This document shows, one piece after another, positions 51,332 to 60,379 of a DNA stretch of 64,000 nt; the stretch's first letter is position 1, and the number at the start of each line of letters is the position of its first letter. The DNA lies in assembly GCF_004135205.1 (NCBI RefSeq), contig NZ_CP035490.1:6005501-6069500 (forward strand), given 5' to 3'. The notes beneath the pieces were generated by a model. That model was not told the origin of the DNA and did no database searches. It worked only from the letters and a program-made list of their open reading frames with translations. A program made the translations under genes and the position numbers. The stretch is from Hahella sp. KA22. GTDB lineage: Bacteria > Pseudomonadota > Gammaproteobacteria > Pseudomonadales > Oleiphilaceae.

Positions 51332-53209
51332 CTAATGCGAATCGTCCCGTTGTGACTCCTGCCTGAGGTAGCCAGCGGCCGCCTCATCATGCGCCAGGGT
51401 TTGCTGGGTCGGAATAGCCCGGGTTTGCTGATTAAGCTGGTGTATCTGCGACGCGTTGCCCAGATCTCGCTCGCTGGTGATCGCCGCAATGGACTCTCTG
51501 TCTTTCAAGAACGCCACCACGTCGTGCTTGATCTCCTGCAACTGCTCTTCATCCCGATGCATCTCCAGAATGTGTCTGGGATGCTCCAGGTTTCTCATAC
51601 CGGTGGCGGCGAAAGTGGTTGAGACGATGCGCGAGACGATGACCCATGGCGTAATGCTGCAGCGCACCAAGGTATTTTCTGACCGGGTGCTGTCGTGGAT
51701 GCCTGTGCCAGTGGAGATTTTCGACTCGGTAAAGGTGCCTTCGCACTTGAAGTAGACCAGCAGCGATTCAAACTGAATTTCCGCAAAGAACAAGTGCGCC
51801 GCGCCGCTGAGCAGCTTGGCGAAAGACTTGAGCAGAAAGCCGATCAGAAACATATGCGCACAACTCATCAGCAGCCCCGCCCACTCCTCAAAACGCGGCG
51901 TCCCCCAAATTTGCTTCAATGAAGAAATACCTGACTGCGCGGTAAAGGCGTATAGATCCACCAGCGCATACGCCAGCATCAAGGTATAGACAGTCGCAGC
52001 AACGAATAGAATATTGCCCGCCACCAGCGCCGCCAGACGCAGCTTTTTGAAGAGTTCGCCCAGTTCCAGGGTTCTGACTTTGGGCTGCACTTCCTGAATC
52101 ATTTCCCCTCTGAAGCCGCCTTTACCGTCCACCTGCTCGTCCAGTTTCGGATCGAGTTCGCGATATACGCGGTTAGGGACTTCTTTGTAACGGCGATTTG
52201 CCATGACAAGGTTGTCGAGATTGATGAAAATTTCCTTGGGATGGACAGATTCCTGCCAGTTCTCCCGCAGCTCGGACACTTCGGCGACAGGCTCAGCGCT
52301 GCTCAGGCGCCGCTTCAACATCAGCAATACAATCACACTGCAGGCGGCGGCGATCAGCAATGTGCCTACTATATAAAGCCCAGCATGCAAGTCAGGCAGC
52401 TGCGCCAGCCAACCTTCAACGTCCGTCCGCGCGATCTTCCACTGTGACATCGCCCAGGACAGCGCCAGACCAACGATCAATGGAATAATGAACGAGAGTG
52501 CAATCACCTTGGCGAGAGAACCGCCGCCCAGCGATTCAACCTGCTTCTCCGCTTTGCGGTCCAGTGGTTTGCCCGCCGCTCTCCAGGTAAACAACAAATA
52601 GGCCATCAACAGCGCCGTATACACGGGAAAGGCCAATTCTCCCGCCTCTCCCGCAAAACCGGCCAGAGACACAAATGCGACAAAAGCGTAGGCGACCAGC
52701 ATCACCACTGTATTGACCCAGGCGCCGAACAGGCGCTGCGACATATTCCTGACCGGATACGGCATAAATAACAGTTTGGGAACCAGACTGTGAATCAGAC
52801 GCGCCAGCAAACCTTTCGGCTCCACAAAAGTGATGTTCTTGCGCCCCATCAGCATTTCTTCCAGCTGCCGATGGTCATATCCCACGTAAGTCCTTTCTTC
52901 CTGCGCCGTGCTGGCCTGGGATTTACTCTGATTTATCGCCAGTGATGTGGGGTGATTGCGCCCGACAAAATAACGCAGCATCGCATAGACGCCCGAGGAT
53001 AAGGCGATGACGCCCATGCTCAGAACGAGCACGCCAAAGCCCATCAGAATCCAGCCTGAAGCGGCGTCGCCTTTGACCACGCTCGCCGCCGTCACCAGAA
53101 GATAAAGAGCGACCAAAACCTGAATCGCGCCTCTGCCCGCCGTCACGGCGCCTTCGAGTTTGAAAGGATTTTTCAGCCCCAGGTCGATGGAGCCATAATC
53201 AAATGCCAT
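51332..53209 (-). CDS. multi-pass membrane protein of unknown function
   Basis: 625 residues. Around eight hydrophobic helices alternate with charged loops: two near 26-80, several between 160 and 300 (GAWVNTVVMLVAYAFVAFVSLAG; VIALSFIIPLIVGLALSWA; LYIVGTLLIAAACSVIVLLML), and two more at about 400-460. The C-terminal 130 residues are charged and cytoplasmic. No family recognised by eye. AAGGATTAACGA-ATG gives the start. Likely a single-gene unit convergent with the diguanylate cyclase gene. Function unknown; no transporter signature seen. Confidence 0.6.
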   Translation of the reverse strand: MAFDYGSIDLGLKNPFKLEGAVTAGRGAIQVLVALYLLVTAASVVKGDAASGWILMGFGVLVLSMGVIALSSGVYAMLRYFVGRNHPTSLAINQSKSQASTAQEERTYVGYDHRQLEEMLMGRKNITFVEPKGLLARLIHSLVPKLLFMPYPVRNMSQRLFGAWVNTVVMLVAYAFVAFVSLAGFAGEAGELAFPVYTALLMAYLLFTWRAAGKPLDRKAEKQVESLGGGSLAKVIALSFIIPLIVGLALSWAMSQWKIARTDVEGWLAQLPDLHAGLYIVGTLLIAAACSVIVLLMLKRRLSSAEPVAEVSELRENWQESVHPKEIFINLDNLVMANRRYKEVPNRVYRELDPKLDEQVDGKGGFRGEMIQEVQPKVRTLELGELFKKLRLAALVAGNILFVAATVYTLMLAYALVDLYAFTAQSGISSLKQIWGTPRFEEWAGLLMSCAHMFLIGFLLKSFAKLLSGAAHLFFAEIQFESLLVYFKCEGTFTESKISTGTGIHDSTRSENTLVRCSITPWVIVSRIVSTTFAATGMRNLEHPRHILEMHRDEEQLQEIKHDVVAFLKDRESIAAITSERDLGNASQIHQLNQQTRAIPTQQTLAHDEAAAGYLRQESQRDDSH

Positions 53210-53358
53210 TCGTTAATCCTTAAGTCAGGGATGTAGTAAGAGGTGTAGTTGGTTTTTGTTGTATTAATTCGCCCTATTATATTCCGAGCCCAGGCGCTTT
53301 GGATAAACAAAAATCGTCCACCCAATAACGCCCGCCAACACAGGGGGAGACAACGCTG

Positions 53359-53760
53359 CTAGGCGACTTCAGGAAAGACAATTGTCGGATAAGAGTGCGA
53401 CAGGACACTGATACAGTCGTTTTCGCCAATGATCAGGTACTCCTGCAAACCTTCATGGTGCTGCGAAACAAACCCCGACCGCTGCGACTCCTGTTCCAAC
53501 CAGCCGCCGGCGTGAATCCTGAACGCCCATCCCTGCTCCGAAGTGAGACTACCCCAGAACTCCAGCAGATCTCCCTCATCAAGCACTCTGAATCCCGAAG
53601 GCCGCTCGAAAGTCATGCTGATCCGGCCATCCAGCGTCGGCGACGCCAAGTCGACCCGTAAAAACTGCAAATCATAGTGGACGCCAACGATTTCCAGTCC
53701 CTCGCTATGCTCGCTTTCAATAACGTCAAAAATAATCTGTTTATCTTTATCTACATCCAT
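53359..53760 (-). CDS. hypothetical protein
   Basis: About 133 residues, soluble, acidic. It starts at the ATG at 53760 preceded by GGAAGTGAG; longer starts at 53778 (ATG) and 53793 (TTG) exist. It begins MDVDKDKQIIFDVIESEHSEGLEIVGVHYDLQFLRVDLASP, a beta-rich pattern, and has EFWGSLTSEQGWAFRIHAGGWLEQESQRSGFV centrally. No family recognised; the size would fit a small immunity-type or cofactor-binding fold, but this is unsupported. It follows the GFA-family gene closely and is likely co-transcribed with it. Confidence 0.5.
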   Translation of the reverse strand: MDVDKDKQIIFDVIESEHSEGLEIVGVHYDLQFLRVDLASPTLDGRISMTFERPSGFRVLDEGDLLEFWGSLTSEQGWAFRIHAGGWLEQESQRSGFVSQHHEGLQEYLIIGENDCISVLSHSYPTIVFPEVA

Positions 53761-53789
53761 ACTCACTTCCGTACCCATATATATATCTA

Positions 53790-54128
53790 TCAATCGGCGC
53801 CATCAATTTCACGCACAGGAATAGCCGCAAGCACATCCAAAGGCGCCATGTTCATATTAATCGCCACGATTTCCCCCGGGCATTTAGGCGTCGTGACATA
53901 GTGGGTAACGCATCCGCAAAGATTGCAGCGATGGAACTCCAATTCCCTGTCTCCCCATATATAAAAGACAGATTTTTCTTTCTCATATCCAATCTCTACT
54001 TCTTCAGGAGAATAGTATCCCCATAAAGCAGCATACCTACGGCATATCGAACAATTGCACTTACCAACCTCAGCCGGCAGCTTTTCAATTGATAGCCTGA
54101 CGTTCCCACAGTGACAAGTTAACTGCAT
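53790..54128 (-). CDS. GFA/CENP-V family zinc protein
   Basis: 112 residues with the zinc-binding cysteines of the GFA family: CHCGNVRL (CxC), CNCSICRR (CxCxxC) and CNLCGC near the centre. The family is named for glutathione-dependent formaldehyde activation, but most members are of unknown function. It starts at the ATG at 54128. The downstream hypothetical gene follows immediately on the same strand, so the two are probably an operon. Confidence 0.85.
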   Translation of the reverse strand: MQLTCHCGNVRLSIEKLPAEVGKCNCSICRRYAALWGYYSPEEVEIGYEKEKSVFYIWGDRELEFHRCNLCGCVTHYVTTPKCPGEIVAINMNMAPLDVLAAIPVREIDGAD

Positions 54129-54436
54129 TTCATAGATCCTTTATAGCAAATAAATGGTCGAACTTTCTCGATAAGATTAATGGCCTCATAGGCCTCTACG
54201 CTACTTACTTCTTGTCCGCAAAAAGGAGGTGGCGCGCATTTTTTTATTCATCACTATCCCGCCAGCCTTAACCTTCCCATTAATCCATTTAGCATTTACA
54301 CACGGACCAATCAGAAATTGACTCGTTTATATAGGGCTTCGCATAATTGCTCCAGCAATTGGGCTGAGCTAACAACGCATGTAGAGCGTTCAACCTAACT
54401 TCCTACACATTCTAAGGACTTATCAGGGCAAACAGG
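54129..54436. other. 308-bp gap
   Basis: It holds the promoter regions of the GFA-family gene (-) and the broken EamA gene (+). It contains an AT-rich central stretch, but I see no clear operator or hairpin and no gene. Confidence 0.4.
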
Positions 54437-55365
54437 ATGCTATACAGATTTCTATGCGCTACTTTATGGGCGTCGACAGGGATTTTCGTTAAGTTTATTG
54501 ATGGTATGAGCGTTTTTCATATCATCTGGGGACGCTTTTTAGTCGCTTTCATTTTCGGCGCAGTATTATTAATCAGGCAGACAAATAGCTTCCTTCTATT
54601 TGTCTGCAACGACAGGGCCTGCACATGTCAGGCCCTGTCTCCCGCGGCTTAACGCCGCGCAGGCGCGTCCATGCGCCTGATGATTAACATGCCAATATCA
54701 TTGCCATGTTAATACTAAAAGCGAGGTCTTTCAGGCGCAGTGGGCGCTCCTCTTATCAGGCGCAAGAATTCCCATTGGCGTTGATGATGACGCTTTATTA
54801 TGTGTTGGCGACGTTTTCTTTCTATTACGCTCCTGTCGCTGTCGCCGCGCTGTTGATCGCCCTCGCTCCGCTGTTTACTTTTCTTCTGCGCTTTTTCCTG
54901 CAGAGAGAGTTCAATCAAAATGAACTCGTCGGATTTCTTGTCGCCTTTGCCGGTCTGGCGTTCTATTTCTATGGCAAAGACTATGCTGCGGAAGGTTACG
55001 CTATCAAAGATATATTACTTGGTTCTGCGCTTGGCTTGGGCGCCGCGCTTGTACTGCCGTTCCTGTTTCTTCAGCCAGGAGAGGCGCAAGTCACTCAGCA
55101 CAACCTGATATTAATCATCGGACTAGGACTGCTCGCCACCTTCCTGCCCAACTTGCTGAACAACCTGTCTTCCATGGAATTGAGCCCAACCCTGCACAAT
55201 ATCATTGGCATGACCACACCCATCTCAGCCAGCCTGATGGCCTGGGCGTTCCTGGATGAAGCTCAGGACCTGCAAGCGTTACTGGCCATCATCACCGTAT
55301 CAGGTATTTTTCTGTCCATGCGGCCTACCAAAAACCCGGTTCCCGTTGGCGCCACAAAAACCTAA
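54437..55365 (+). pseudogene. EamA/DMT transporter interrupted by a 140-bp insertion
   Basis: The first part (54437 to about 54573) encodes the opening of an EamA transporter (MLYRFLCATLWASTGIFVKFIDGMSVFHIIWGRFLVAFIFGAVLL). The second part (from about 54709 to 55365) continues the same protein with further helices to the end. Between them lies a multi-hairpin insert flanked by TTAAT at 54569-54573 and 54709-54713. Deleting 140 bases (insert plus one TTAAT) restores one open frame, reading FGAVLLILKARSFRRSG across the join. As it stands the frame stops within the insert at about 54650. The ancestral transporter was about 262 residues. The remnant may be non-functional. Confidence 0.85.
54574..54708. 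mobile_element. 135-bp insertion of five consecutive hairpins with TTAAT target duplication
   Basis: The insert is made almost entirely of inverted repeats. (1) 54577-54588/54596-54607, 12-bp perfect stem, 7-base loop. (2) 54611-54621/54629-54639, 11-bp perfect stem, 7-base loop. (3) 54643-54648/54654-54659, 6-bp stem. (4) 54660-54666/54673-54679, 7-bp stem. (5) 54683-54691/54705-54713, 9-bp stem running into the right TTAAT. The 5-bp flanking repeats and the exact frame restoration on removal indicate a real insertion event. No protein is encoded and terminal inverted repeats are weak, so it is a non-autonomous, structured element of unknown family. Confidence 0.75.
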
Positions 55366-55444
55366 TCTGATATCACGTATATGCCAACAACTGCCGCAAA
55401 ACTTGTCTATTCTTGCTTAGAGGAAAGCTATAGTCGCTGGGAAT

Positions 55445-57094
55445 ATGCGTATGAAGAACACTCTATGGGAGCAGTTCAAAGCGGGCCTGTTTCGTGGCAA
55501 AGCCGAGCGGGAGACGTTGCACAATGTAGTGGAGTACGCCCCTAACGCCATCATACTGATCGACCAGGACGGACTCATTCAAATGGTGAATGCGCAGACC
55601 GAACTGGGTTTTGGATATTCACGCAGTGAATTGATTGGTCAGCCGGTTGAGATACTGGTTCCTCACCGTTTCCGTAACGCTCACCCCGTACAACGCAACA
55701 GTTTTTTTGCGCATCCTGAGCGTCGCGCTATGGGCTCAGGGCGCGACCTGTTCGGATTGCGCAAAGACGGCGCGGAATTCCCTATAGAGATCGGCCTGAC
55801 GCCTGTTCCCTCGGGAGGCAAGACGCTGGCGATGGCCAGCATTATCGACATCACTGAGCGCAAGCGCGCCGAGGAGCGTTTTCGCCAGGTCATCGAATCC
55901 GCTCCCAACGCCATTGTGGTCGTCAATAGACAGGGCGAGGTGATGTTGGTGAATGCGCAAATGGAAAAGATATTCGACTATCCCAGGAGCGAAGTGATTG
56001 GCAAGCCTGTCGACTCTCTTATTCCAGAGCGTTTTCGCAGTCGCCACGCCAGCTTTATCAACTCCTTTTTCGCCTATCCCAGCACCCGCAGCATGGGCGC
56101 AGGTCGCGAACTATACGGGCGCAAACGAGACGGAACTGAGTTCCCCGTCGAGATTGGCTTGAATCCCATGGCGTCACAAGAAGGCCCGATGGTGCTGGCG
56201 AGTATTTTTGATATCTCCGAGCGCAAGCTGGCGGACGAAAAGGCCTCCCAACTACGCAAAGAACTGCATGACGTCATTTCCGTGCTTGCAACCGCCAACG
56301 ATGAAATCATGTGCTCTGTTAATCAGGCGGTGACAAGCAGCCAGGACACCGCCACCGCCATCAGTGAAATCGCCGCCACAGTTGAAGAGGTAAAGCAGAC
56401 TGCATTGATGGCGGGCAGTAAAGCCAAGACGGTCGTCGAAAGCGCCGAACAAACCCGTAAAGTCGCCAAAGAAGGGCACGCCGCAGTGAATGACGCGCTG
56501 CAGGGAATGCAGCAAATCCGCACCCAGATGGAGGGCATTGGCGAAAGCATTACGCAACTGTGCGATCAAACCCAGACCATCGGCGATGTGGTCGCCGCCG
56601 TGAACGATCTGGCGGAGCAGTCGAACCTGTTGGGCGTGAACGCCTCTATTGAAGCGGTTAAAGCCGGGGAAATCGGGCGCGGCTTCTCCGTCGTAGCGCA
56701 GGAGGTTAAATCCCTGGCGGAGCAGTCCAAAGTCGCGACCAAGCAGGTGCGCGCTATTCTGACGGATATTCAGAAGGCGATGAACAAGACGGTATTAGTC
56801 GCAGAACAAGGCCACAAAGCGGTCGCGATTGGAACCCAGCGGGCGCAATTCAGCGGCGAAGCAATCAAAGCGCTCATGGACAACGCCACTACCTCCAGCC
56901 AGATGGCGATACAGATCGCCGCCACCAGTCAGCAGCAAATCAGCGGCATGGATCAAATCGCCCAGGCGATAGAAAGCATCCGGGAAGCGAGCCAAGGTAA
57001 TGTCAGCGGTATCCGACAGGTGGAGGAAACCGTGCGCAACCTGCATCAATTGGCCGCAAGACTAAAAGAGCTGGCGGCGCACTTTAAACCTTAA
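55445..57094 (+). CDS. soluble methyl-accepting chemotaxis protein with two PAS domains
   Basis: 549 residues, no membrane helix. There are two PAS domains (about 25-135 and 145-265), both starting ESAPNAIIL/VVV and ending in DITERKRAEE- or DISERKLADE-type PAS-associated segments. The signalling domain holds the conserved hairpin NDLAEQSNLLGVNASIEAVKAGEIGRGFSVVAQEVKSLAEQS (about 395-437). It is a cytoplasmic chemoreceptor, likely sensing redox or a small ligand through PAS. No che genes are nearby. Complete gene. Confidence 0.92.
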   Translation: MRMKNTLWEQFKAGLFRGKAERETLHNVVEYAPNAIILIDQDGLIQMVNAQTELGFGYSRSELIGQPVEILVPHRFRNAHPVQRNSFFAHPERRAMGSGRDLFGLRKDGAEFPIEIGLTPVPSGGKTLAMASIIDITERKRAEERFRQVIESAPNAIVVVNRQGEVMLVNAQMEKIFDYPRSEVIGKPVDSLIPERFRSRHASFINSFFAYPSTRSMGAGRELYGRKRDGTEFPVEIGLNPMASQEGPMVLASIFDISERKLADEKASQLRKELHDVISVLATANDEIMCSVNQAVTSSQDTATAISEIAATVEEVKQTALMAGSKAKTVVESAEQTRKVAKEGHAAVNDALQGMQQIRTQMEGIGESITQLCDQTQTIGDVVAAVNDLAEQSNLLGVNASIEAVKAGEIGRGFSVVAQEVKSLAEQSKVATKQVRAILTDIQKAMNKTVLVAEQGHKAVAIGTQRAQFSGEAIKALMDNATTSSQMAIQIAATSQQQISGMDQIAQAIESIREASQGNVSGIRQVEETVRNLHQLAARLKELAAHFKP

Positions 57095-57226
57095 GCCAGC
57101 GCTCTGCCCCAAACCCAAACCATCATCACCTTTACTAATCAGCCCCATATAAAAGGTCAATTAGTCCTGTTTGCGTTTCGTCCCCATTATTGCCTCAGTT
57201 ACACATTTTCAGATTCGAGGTGAGCC

Positions 57227-57553
57227 ATGAGCGCATTCGTAAAGCATGTTTCAGATGCAGATTTTAAAGACGCCGTCATCAATTCAGACAAGCCAGTGCT
57301 GGTGGATTTCTGGGCTGAATGGTGCGGACCATGCCGGGCGATTGCGCCGGTGCTGGACGAATTAGCGGAAGAGATGGCGGACGATATTCAGGTCGTCAAA
57401 GTCAATGTGGATGATAATCAGGCGATCGCCAGCGCCATGGGCATTCGCAGCATCCCGACTCTGATTGTCTTTAAGGATGGCAAGGCCGTAGCTAACCACA
57501 GCGGCGCCGTGGGTATGGCGCAGTTAAAGAACTTTATTGCGCAAGCGATTTAG
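57227..57553 (+). CDS. trxA: thioredoxin
   Basis: 108 residues with the active site WCGPC in VDFWAEWCGPCRAIAPVLDEL and the cis-Pro loop SIPTLIVFKDG. It is the typical size of a single-domain thioredoxin that reduces protein disulfides in the cytoplasm. GAGGTGAGCC-ATG gives the start. It is followed by a good intrinsic terminator and is monocistronic. Other thioredoxin-type genes likely exist elsewhere in the genome, so trxA is used as a family-level name. Confidence 0.92.
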   Translation: MSAFVKHVSDADFKDAVINSDKPVLVDFWAEWCGPCRAIAPVLDELAEEMADDIQVVKVNVDDNQAIASAMGIRSIPTLIVFKDGKAVANHSGAVGMAQLKNFIAQAI

Positions 57554-57564
57554 TACCCCCTCTT

Positions 57565-57591
57565 GGAGCAACGCTCTGTTGCTCCTTTTTT
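57565..57591 (+). terminator. intrinsic terminator after thioredoxin gene
   Basis: 8-bp stem GGAGCAAC / GTTGCTCC with a 5-base loop, followed by six T. This is one of two classical intrinsic terminators recognised in the window. Confidence 0.85.
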
Positions 57592-57731
57592 AATTCATCC
57601 GCTACGCTTTTCCGCCACCACACCCCAACGAATGCTTCAGCCTGCGTTAAAAGCACGCCTCCACAAACGAAAAAACGCGCCGCCCGGAAGACGTCGGACG
57701 AACGCGTAATACAGCTAAGACCGTTGCCGGC

Positions 57732-58019
57732 TTAATCGACGCGACGCCAGTTAATCTGGATATCTTCCTTGCGTGCGAAGCGCACCAGGTGATCGTCAAG
57801 AATATATTGAACCACGCCAAGCGCTTCCTCGTTCTCCGCTTCGCAAACCATTTCCAGCGTCGCCTGATCGGCTTTCATCACGCAAGTACCGGGCTTGAAC
57901 TGCACCCGACCTTCATGATCGTCCCACTCCGCCGGCACTTTGTGGCGAAAGTGTTTGCAAAGTTTGTTGAGGTACAGGCTCGCAGAGTCCGTAGGTACAG
58001 TCGCGACAGATTTAAGCAT
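57732..58019 (-). CDS. DUF2218 domain protein
   Basis: 95 residues matching DUF2218 (LKSVATVPTDSASLYLNKLCKHFRHKVPAEW and GTCVMKADQATLEMVCEAENEEAL). DUF2218 proteins are small, often encoded beside siderophore receptor or iron-uptake genes, and have no assigned activity. AAGGAAACACCA-ATG supports the start. It is the first small gene after the TonB receptor on the same strand, with a 125-base gap, so it is probably in the same iron-regulated operon. Confidence 0.85.
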   Translation of the reverse strand: MLKSVATVPTDSASLYLNKLCKHFRHKVPAEWDDHEGRVQFKPGTCVMKADQATLEMVCEAENEEALGVVQYILDDHLVRFARKEDIQINWRRVD

Positions 58020-58144
58020 TGGTGTTTCCTTTTTATGTTAAGACCCTCAACGAAGAGAGCCGACGGCCCGGAGCTTACTTTTCGAAGTTCATCGCAACGC
58101 GTCCGGGGCCGGAATCACTGATAAGCGTCCTTGTTACACAAGCA

Positions 58145-60184
58145 TCAGAACGAATACGCCAGCGTCAATTTGTAGTTACGGCCTGGCTCATAGTCATTCA
58201 ACAACAGCTCACCAAATACAGGGTGATTGGTTCTCCCTGTGCGTGAAGCGTGGGCGGTGTATCGCTCATCAAACAGGTTTTCAATACCAAACGTCACCGC
58301 CACACCGTCAAGTTGACCTTTCGGCTGCCATTGCATGGACACATTATGCACTTGATAGCCGTCTTTATTTTCCGAACCTTCAGCTACGTTGTCTTCCTCT
58401 GATACGAATTGAGCGTTCCAGTCAAATGTCAGATCAGAGCTGGGTACGTAGTAAGTTACGATAACGCCTATAGTGTCTCCGATTTCCCGATCCAGGGGCG
58501 TAGTTGAACCATCATGACGACGCACTTCTGAGTCCATGGAGGCATAGGTCAGCATCAATGATAAATCCGTCAACGAGTACTTAAAGCTGGCTTCATAGCC
58601 ATCGATAACGGCGGTTCCCACATTTTCATCCATGTCGCTGGTCTCTGAAGCCTGAATCACATCATGGATCTTGGTGCGGTATAAAGTCACCCCACCAGCG
58701 ATAGACTTAGCCCCCCATACGTCAGGCTTGAAATAGTTAACGCCAAACTCTTCGTTATGACCGTCCTCAGGTCTAATGTCCGGATTAGGCGTTTTTATTC
58801 CCCCTGCGTTATTGAAAATCTCAGACAATTCAGGACCTTTAAACGTCTGAGTGGTTGAAACACGAACCGTCAGAGCATCAGTCACCGGCATCTCAGCCGC
58901 CAGCGCGCCGGATACTTCCGTATATGTCTTGTCCGCATTCACAGAATCAAGGTTATATCGATCAACTCTGACGCCAGGCGTAATGGCGAGGCCGCTGTCG
59001 AAGGTGGCGCGGTCTTCCGCAAACACAGCGATGTTGAGCGCCTTCTCTTTCGTCAGCTGCTCCCCGTCTTTATTGGAAACACCCTGTTGACGCAGGATAT
59101 CGGAGCCATAGGTGAACAAGTGTTCCAGACCGAACGCTTCGGTCAACGTCTGCGCTGTAGCGTTCGCCCCTGAGTTGATCGCCTCGCCTTCAATGATGCC
59201 GCCGGATACGATGGATTCATCCCGCCTTAAGTCCAGTACATTGTGAGACAGACTCAGACGCAAATTCAGCATATCGCCGCGATCCATGTCGTAGTTCAGA
59301 GTGTAAGTGTCACGGTTATATTCCGTTGGATAGGGCAATGAGCTACCAGGGATATTGGTGTTTGTCGCCGGTCCCATATCCGGACGATAGGTGTAGTCGC
59401 CTTCGTCCCGGTATGCGCCATAGCCGAATTCCAGACGATCATACTCGCCAATGTCATAACCCAGCTTGATCAGGTGGTCTTTGATTTTGCCGTCATTGCC
59501 GACGTTTTCCACTCCATCGCCGTCTTTCGGGTTGTCCCTGTCGTTCACCAGCATATAGGCCAGGAAGTCAAAGCTGTCGCCCAATTTTCCGTAGCCGGTC
59601 AGTGAGCCCTGTGTGGCGTCATTGGTGAAATGTGAAAAAGAAACTCTGCCGCCGAAGTCGCGGCCTGGCTTCAGCAGGTCTTTCGCATCTTTGGTTTCGA
59701 ATTTGACGCCGCCGCCTAATCCACCATGAACGATGGAATTAGCTCCCACCTGAATATCCACCGCTTTCAAAATATCCGCGTTGATCAGCAGATTGCCCAT
59801 GTGGTGGTACATGAAATTGCTTTGGCTGGCCCCATCAATACGGATGTCCAGGTCGGTATCGTCCAGACCGCGAATATTGATGCGCTGATTGACGGAGTGA
59901 GTGCCGCCTACTTCTACGCCGGGCTGGTCTCGTAACAGGTCGCTGAGGTGGTCCGCCTGTTTGATGGAAATGTCTTCTTCACCCAGATACACGGACGAGC
60001 TGGAAACCTCCGTCCCCCAGACTGTCACCGGCGCCAGATTGGTGCTCTCCTCCGCCTGAACGACGCCAGCCACTGGCGCCAGGGCGACAGCCAAAGACGC
60101 ACAACGCAATGCCAGCGGCAGCTTGGCGGGAGGGAAAGGAACGTGGGCGGAACGCGCTAACCTTCGGACAACATGAAAGGACAT
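58145..60184 (-). CDS. TonB-dependent outer-membrane receptor
   Basis: 679 residues. It has a signal peptide and an N-terminal plug (about 50-170, DHLSDLLRDQPGVEVGGTHSVNQRINIRGLDDTDLDIRIDG), followed by a beta-barrel whose last residues are the aromatic-ended YKLTLAYSF typical of outer-membrane proteins. It imports iron-siderophore, heme or other chelates; the specific ligand cannot be read. A Fur-box-like site lies about 100 bases upstream, and a PchR-like AraC regulator is divergently encoded, so regulation by iron is likely. GAGGTATTGAA-ATG gives the start. Confidence 0.9.
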   Translation of the reverse strand: MSFHVVRRLARSAHVPFPPAKLPLALRCASLAVALAPVAGVVQAEESTNLAPVTVWGTEVSSSSVYLGEEDISIKQADHLSDLLRDQPGVEVGGTHSVNQRINIRGLDDTDLDIRIDGASQSNFMYHHMGNLLINADILKAVDIQVGANSIVHGGLGGGVKFETKDAKDLLKPGRDFGGRVSFSHFTNDATQGSLTGYGKLGDSFDFLAYMLVNDRDNPKDGDGVENVGNDGKIKDHLIKLGYDIGEYDRLEFGYGAYRDEGDYTYRPDMGPATNTNIPGSSLPYPTEYNRDTYTLNYDMDRGDMLNLRLSLSHNVLDLRRDESIVSGGIIEGEAINSGANATAQTLTEAFGLEHLFTYGSDILRQQGVSNKDGEQLTKEKALNIAVFAEDRATFDSGLAITPGVRVDRYNLDSVNADKTYTEVSGALAAEMPVTDALTVRVSTTQTFKGPELSEIFNNAGGIKTPNPDIRPEDGHNEEFGVNYFKPDVWGAKSIAGGVTLYRTKIHDVIQASETSDMDENVGTAVIDGYEASFKYSLTDLSLMLTYASMDSEVRRHDGSTTPLDREIGDTIGVIVTYYVPSSDLTFDWNAQFVSEEDNVAEGSENKDGYQVHNVSMQWQPKGQLDGVAVTFGIENLFDERYTAHASRTGRTNHPVFGELLLNDYEPGRNYKLTLAYSF

Positions 60185-60282
60185 TTCAATACCTCTAATT
60201 AAGAACCAGCCGGATCGACGCGCAATAACGCCCCAGACAACAAAAAGCCGTCCGGATGCGATATTAGACGCCGGAATATATT

Positions 60283-60310
60283 AATGAGAATTATTATCAA
60301 TTATATTATC
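60283..60310. promoter_or_regulatory. putative Fur box in divergent promoter
   Basis: AATGAGAATTATTATCAATT at 60283-60302 is close to the Fur consensus (GATAATGATAATCATTATC), and a further ATATTATC completes the site by 60310. It is located between the TonB receptor gene (-) and the PchR-like regulator gene (+), a position that could repress both with iron. Confidence 0.7.
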
Positions 60311-60379
60311 GTTAACATGAGCTGCGATTAAGGCTCAATGCTTATGCAAAATCGTCGAAACGTTATGAGGTATCGCCAA

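Noticed and set aside
54574-54708. Integron attC site as explanation for the hairpin insert
   Set aside because: An attC folds as one long imperfect stem with GTTRRRY/RYYYAAC core sites; this insert has five separate hairpins and the right end (GTTAATA) does not fit the core.
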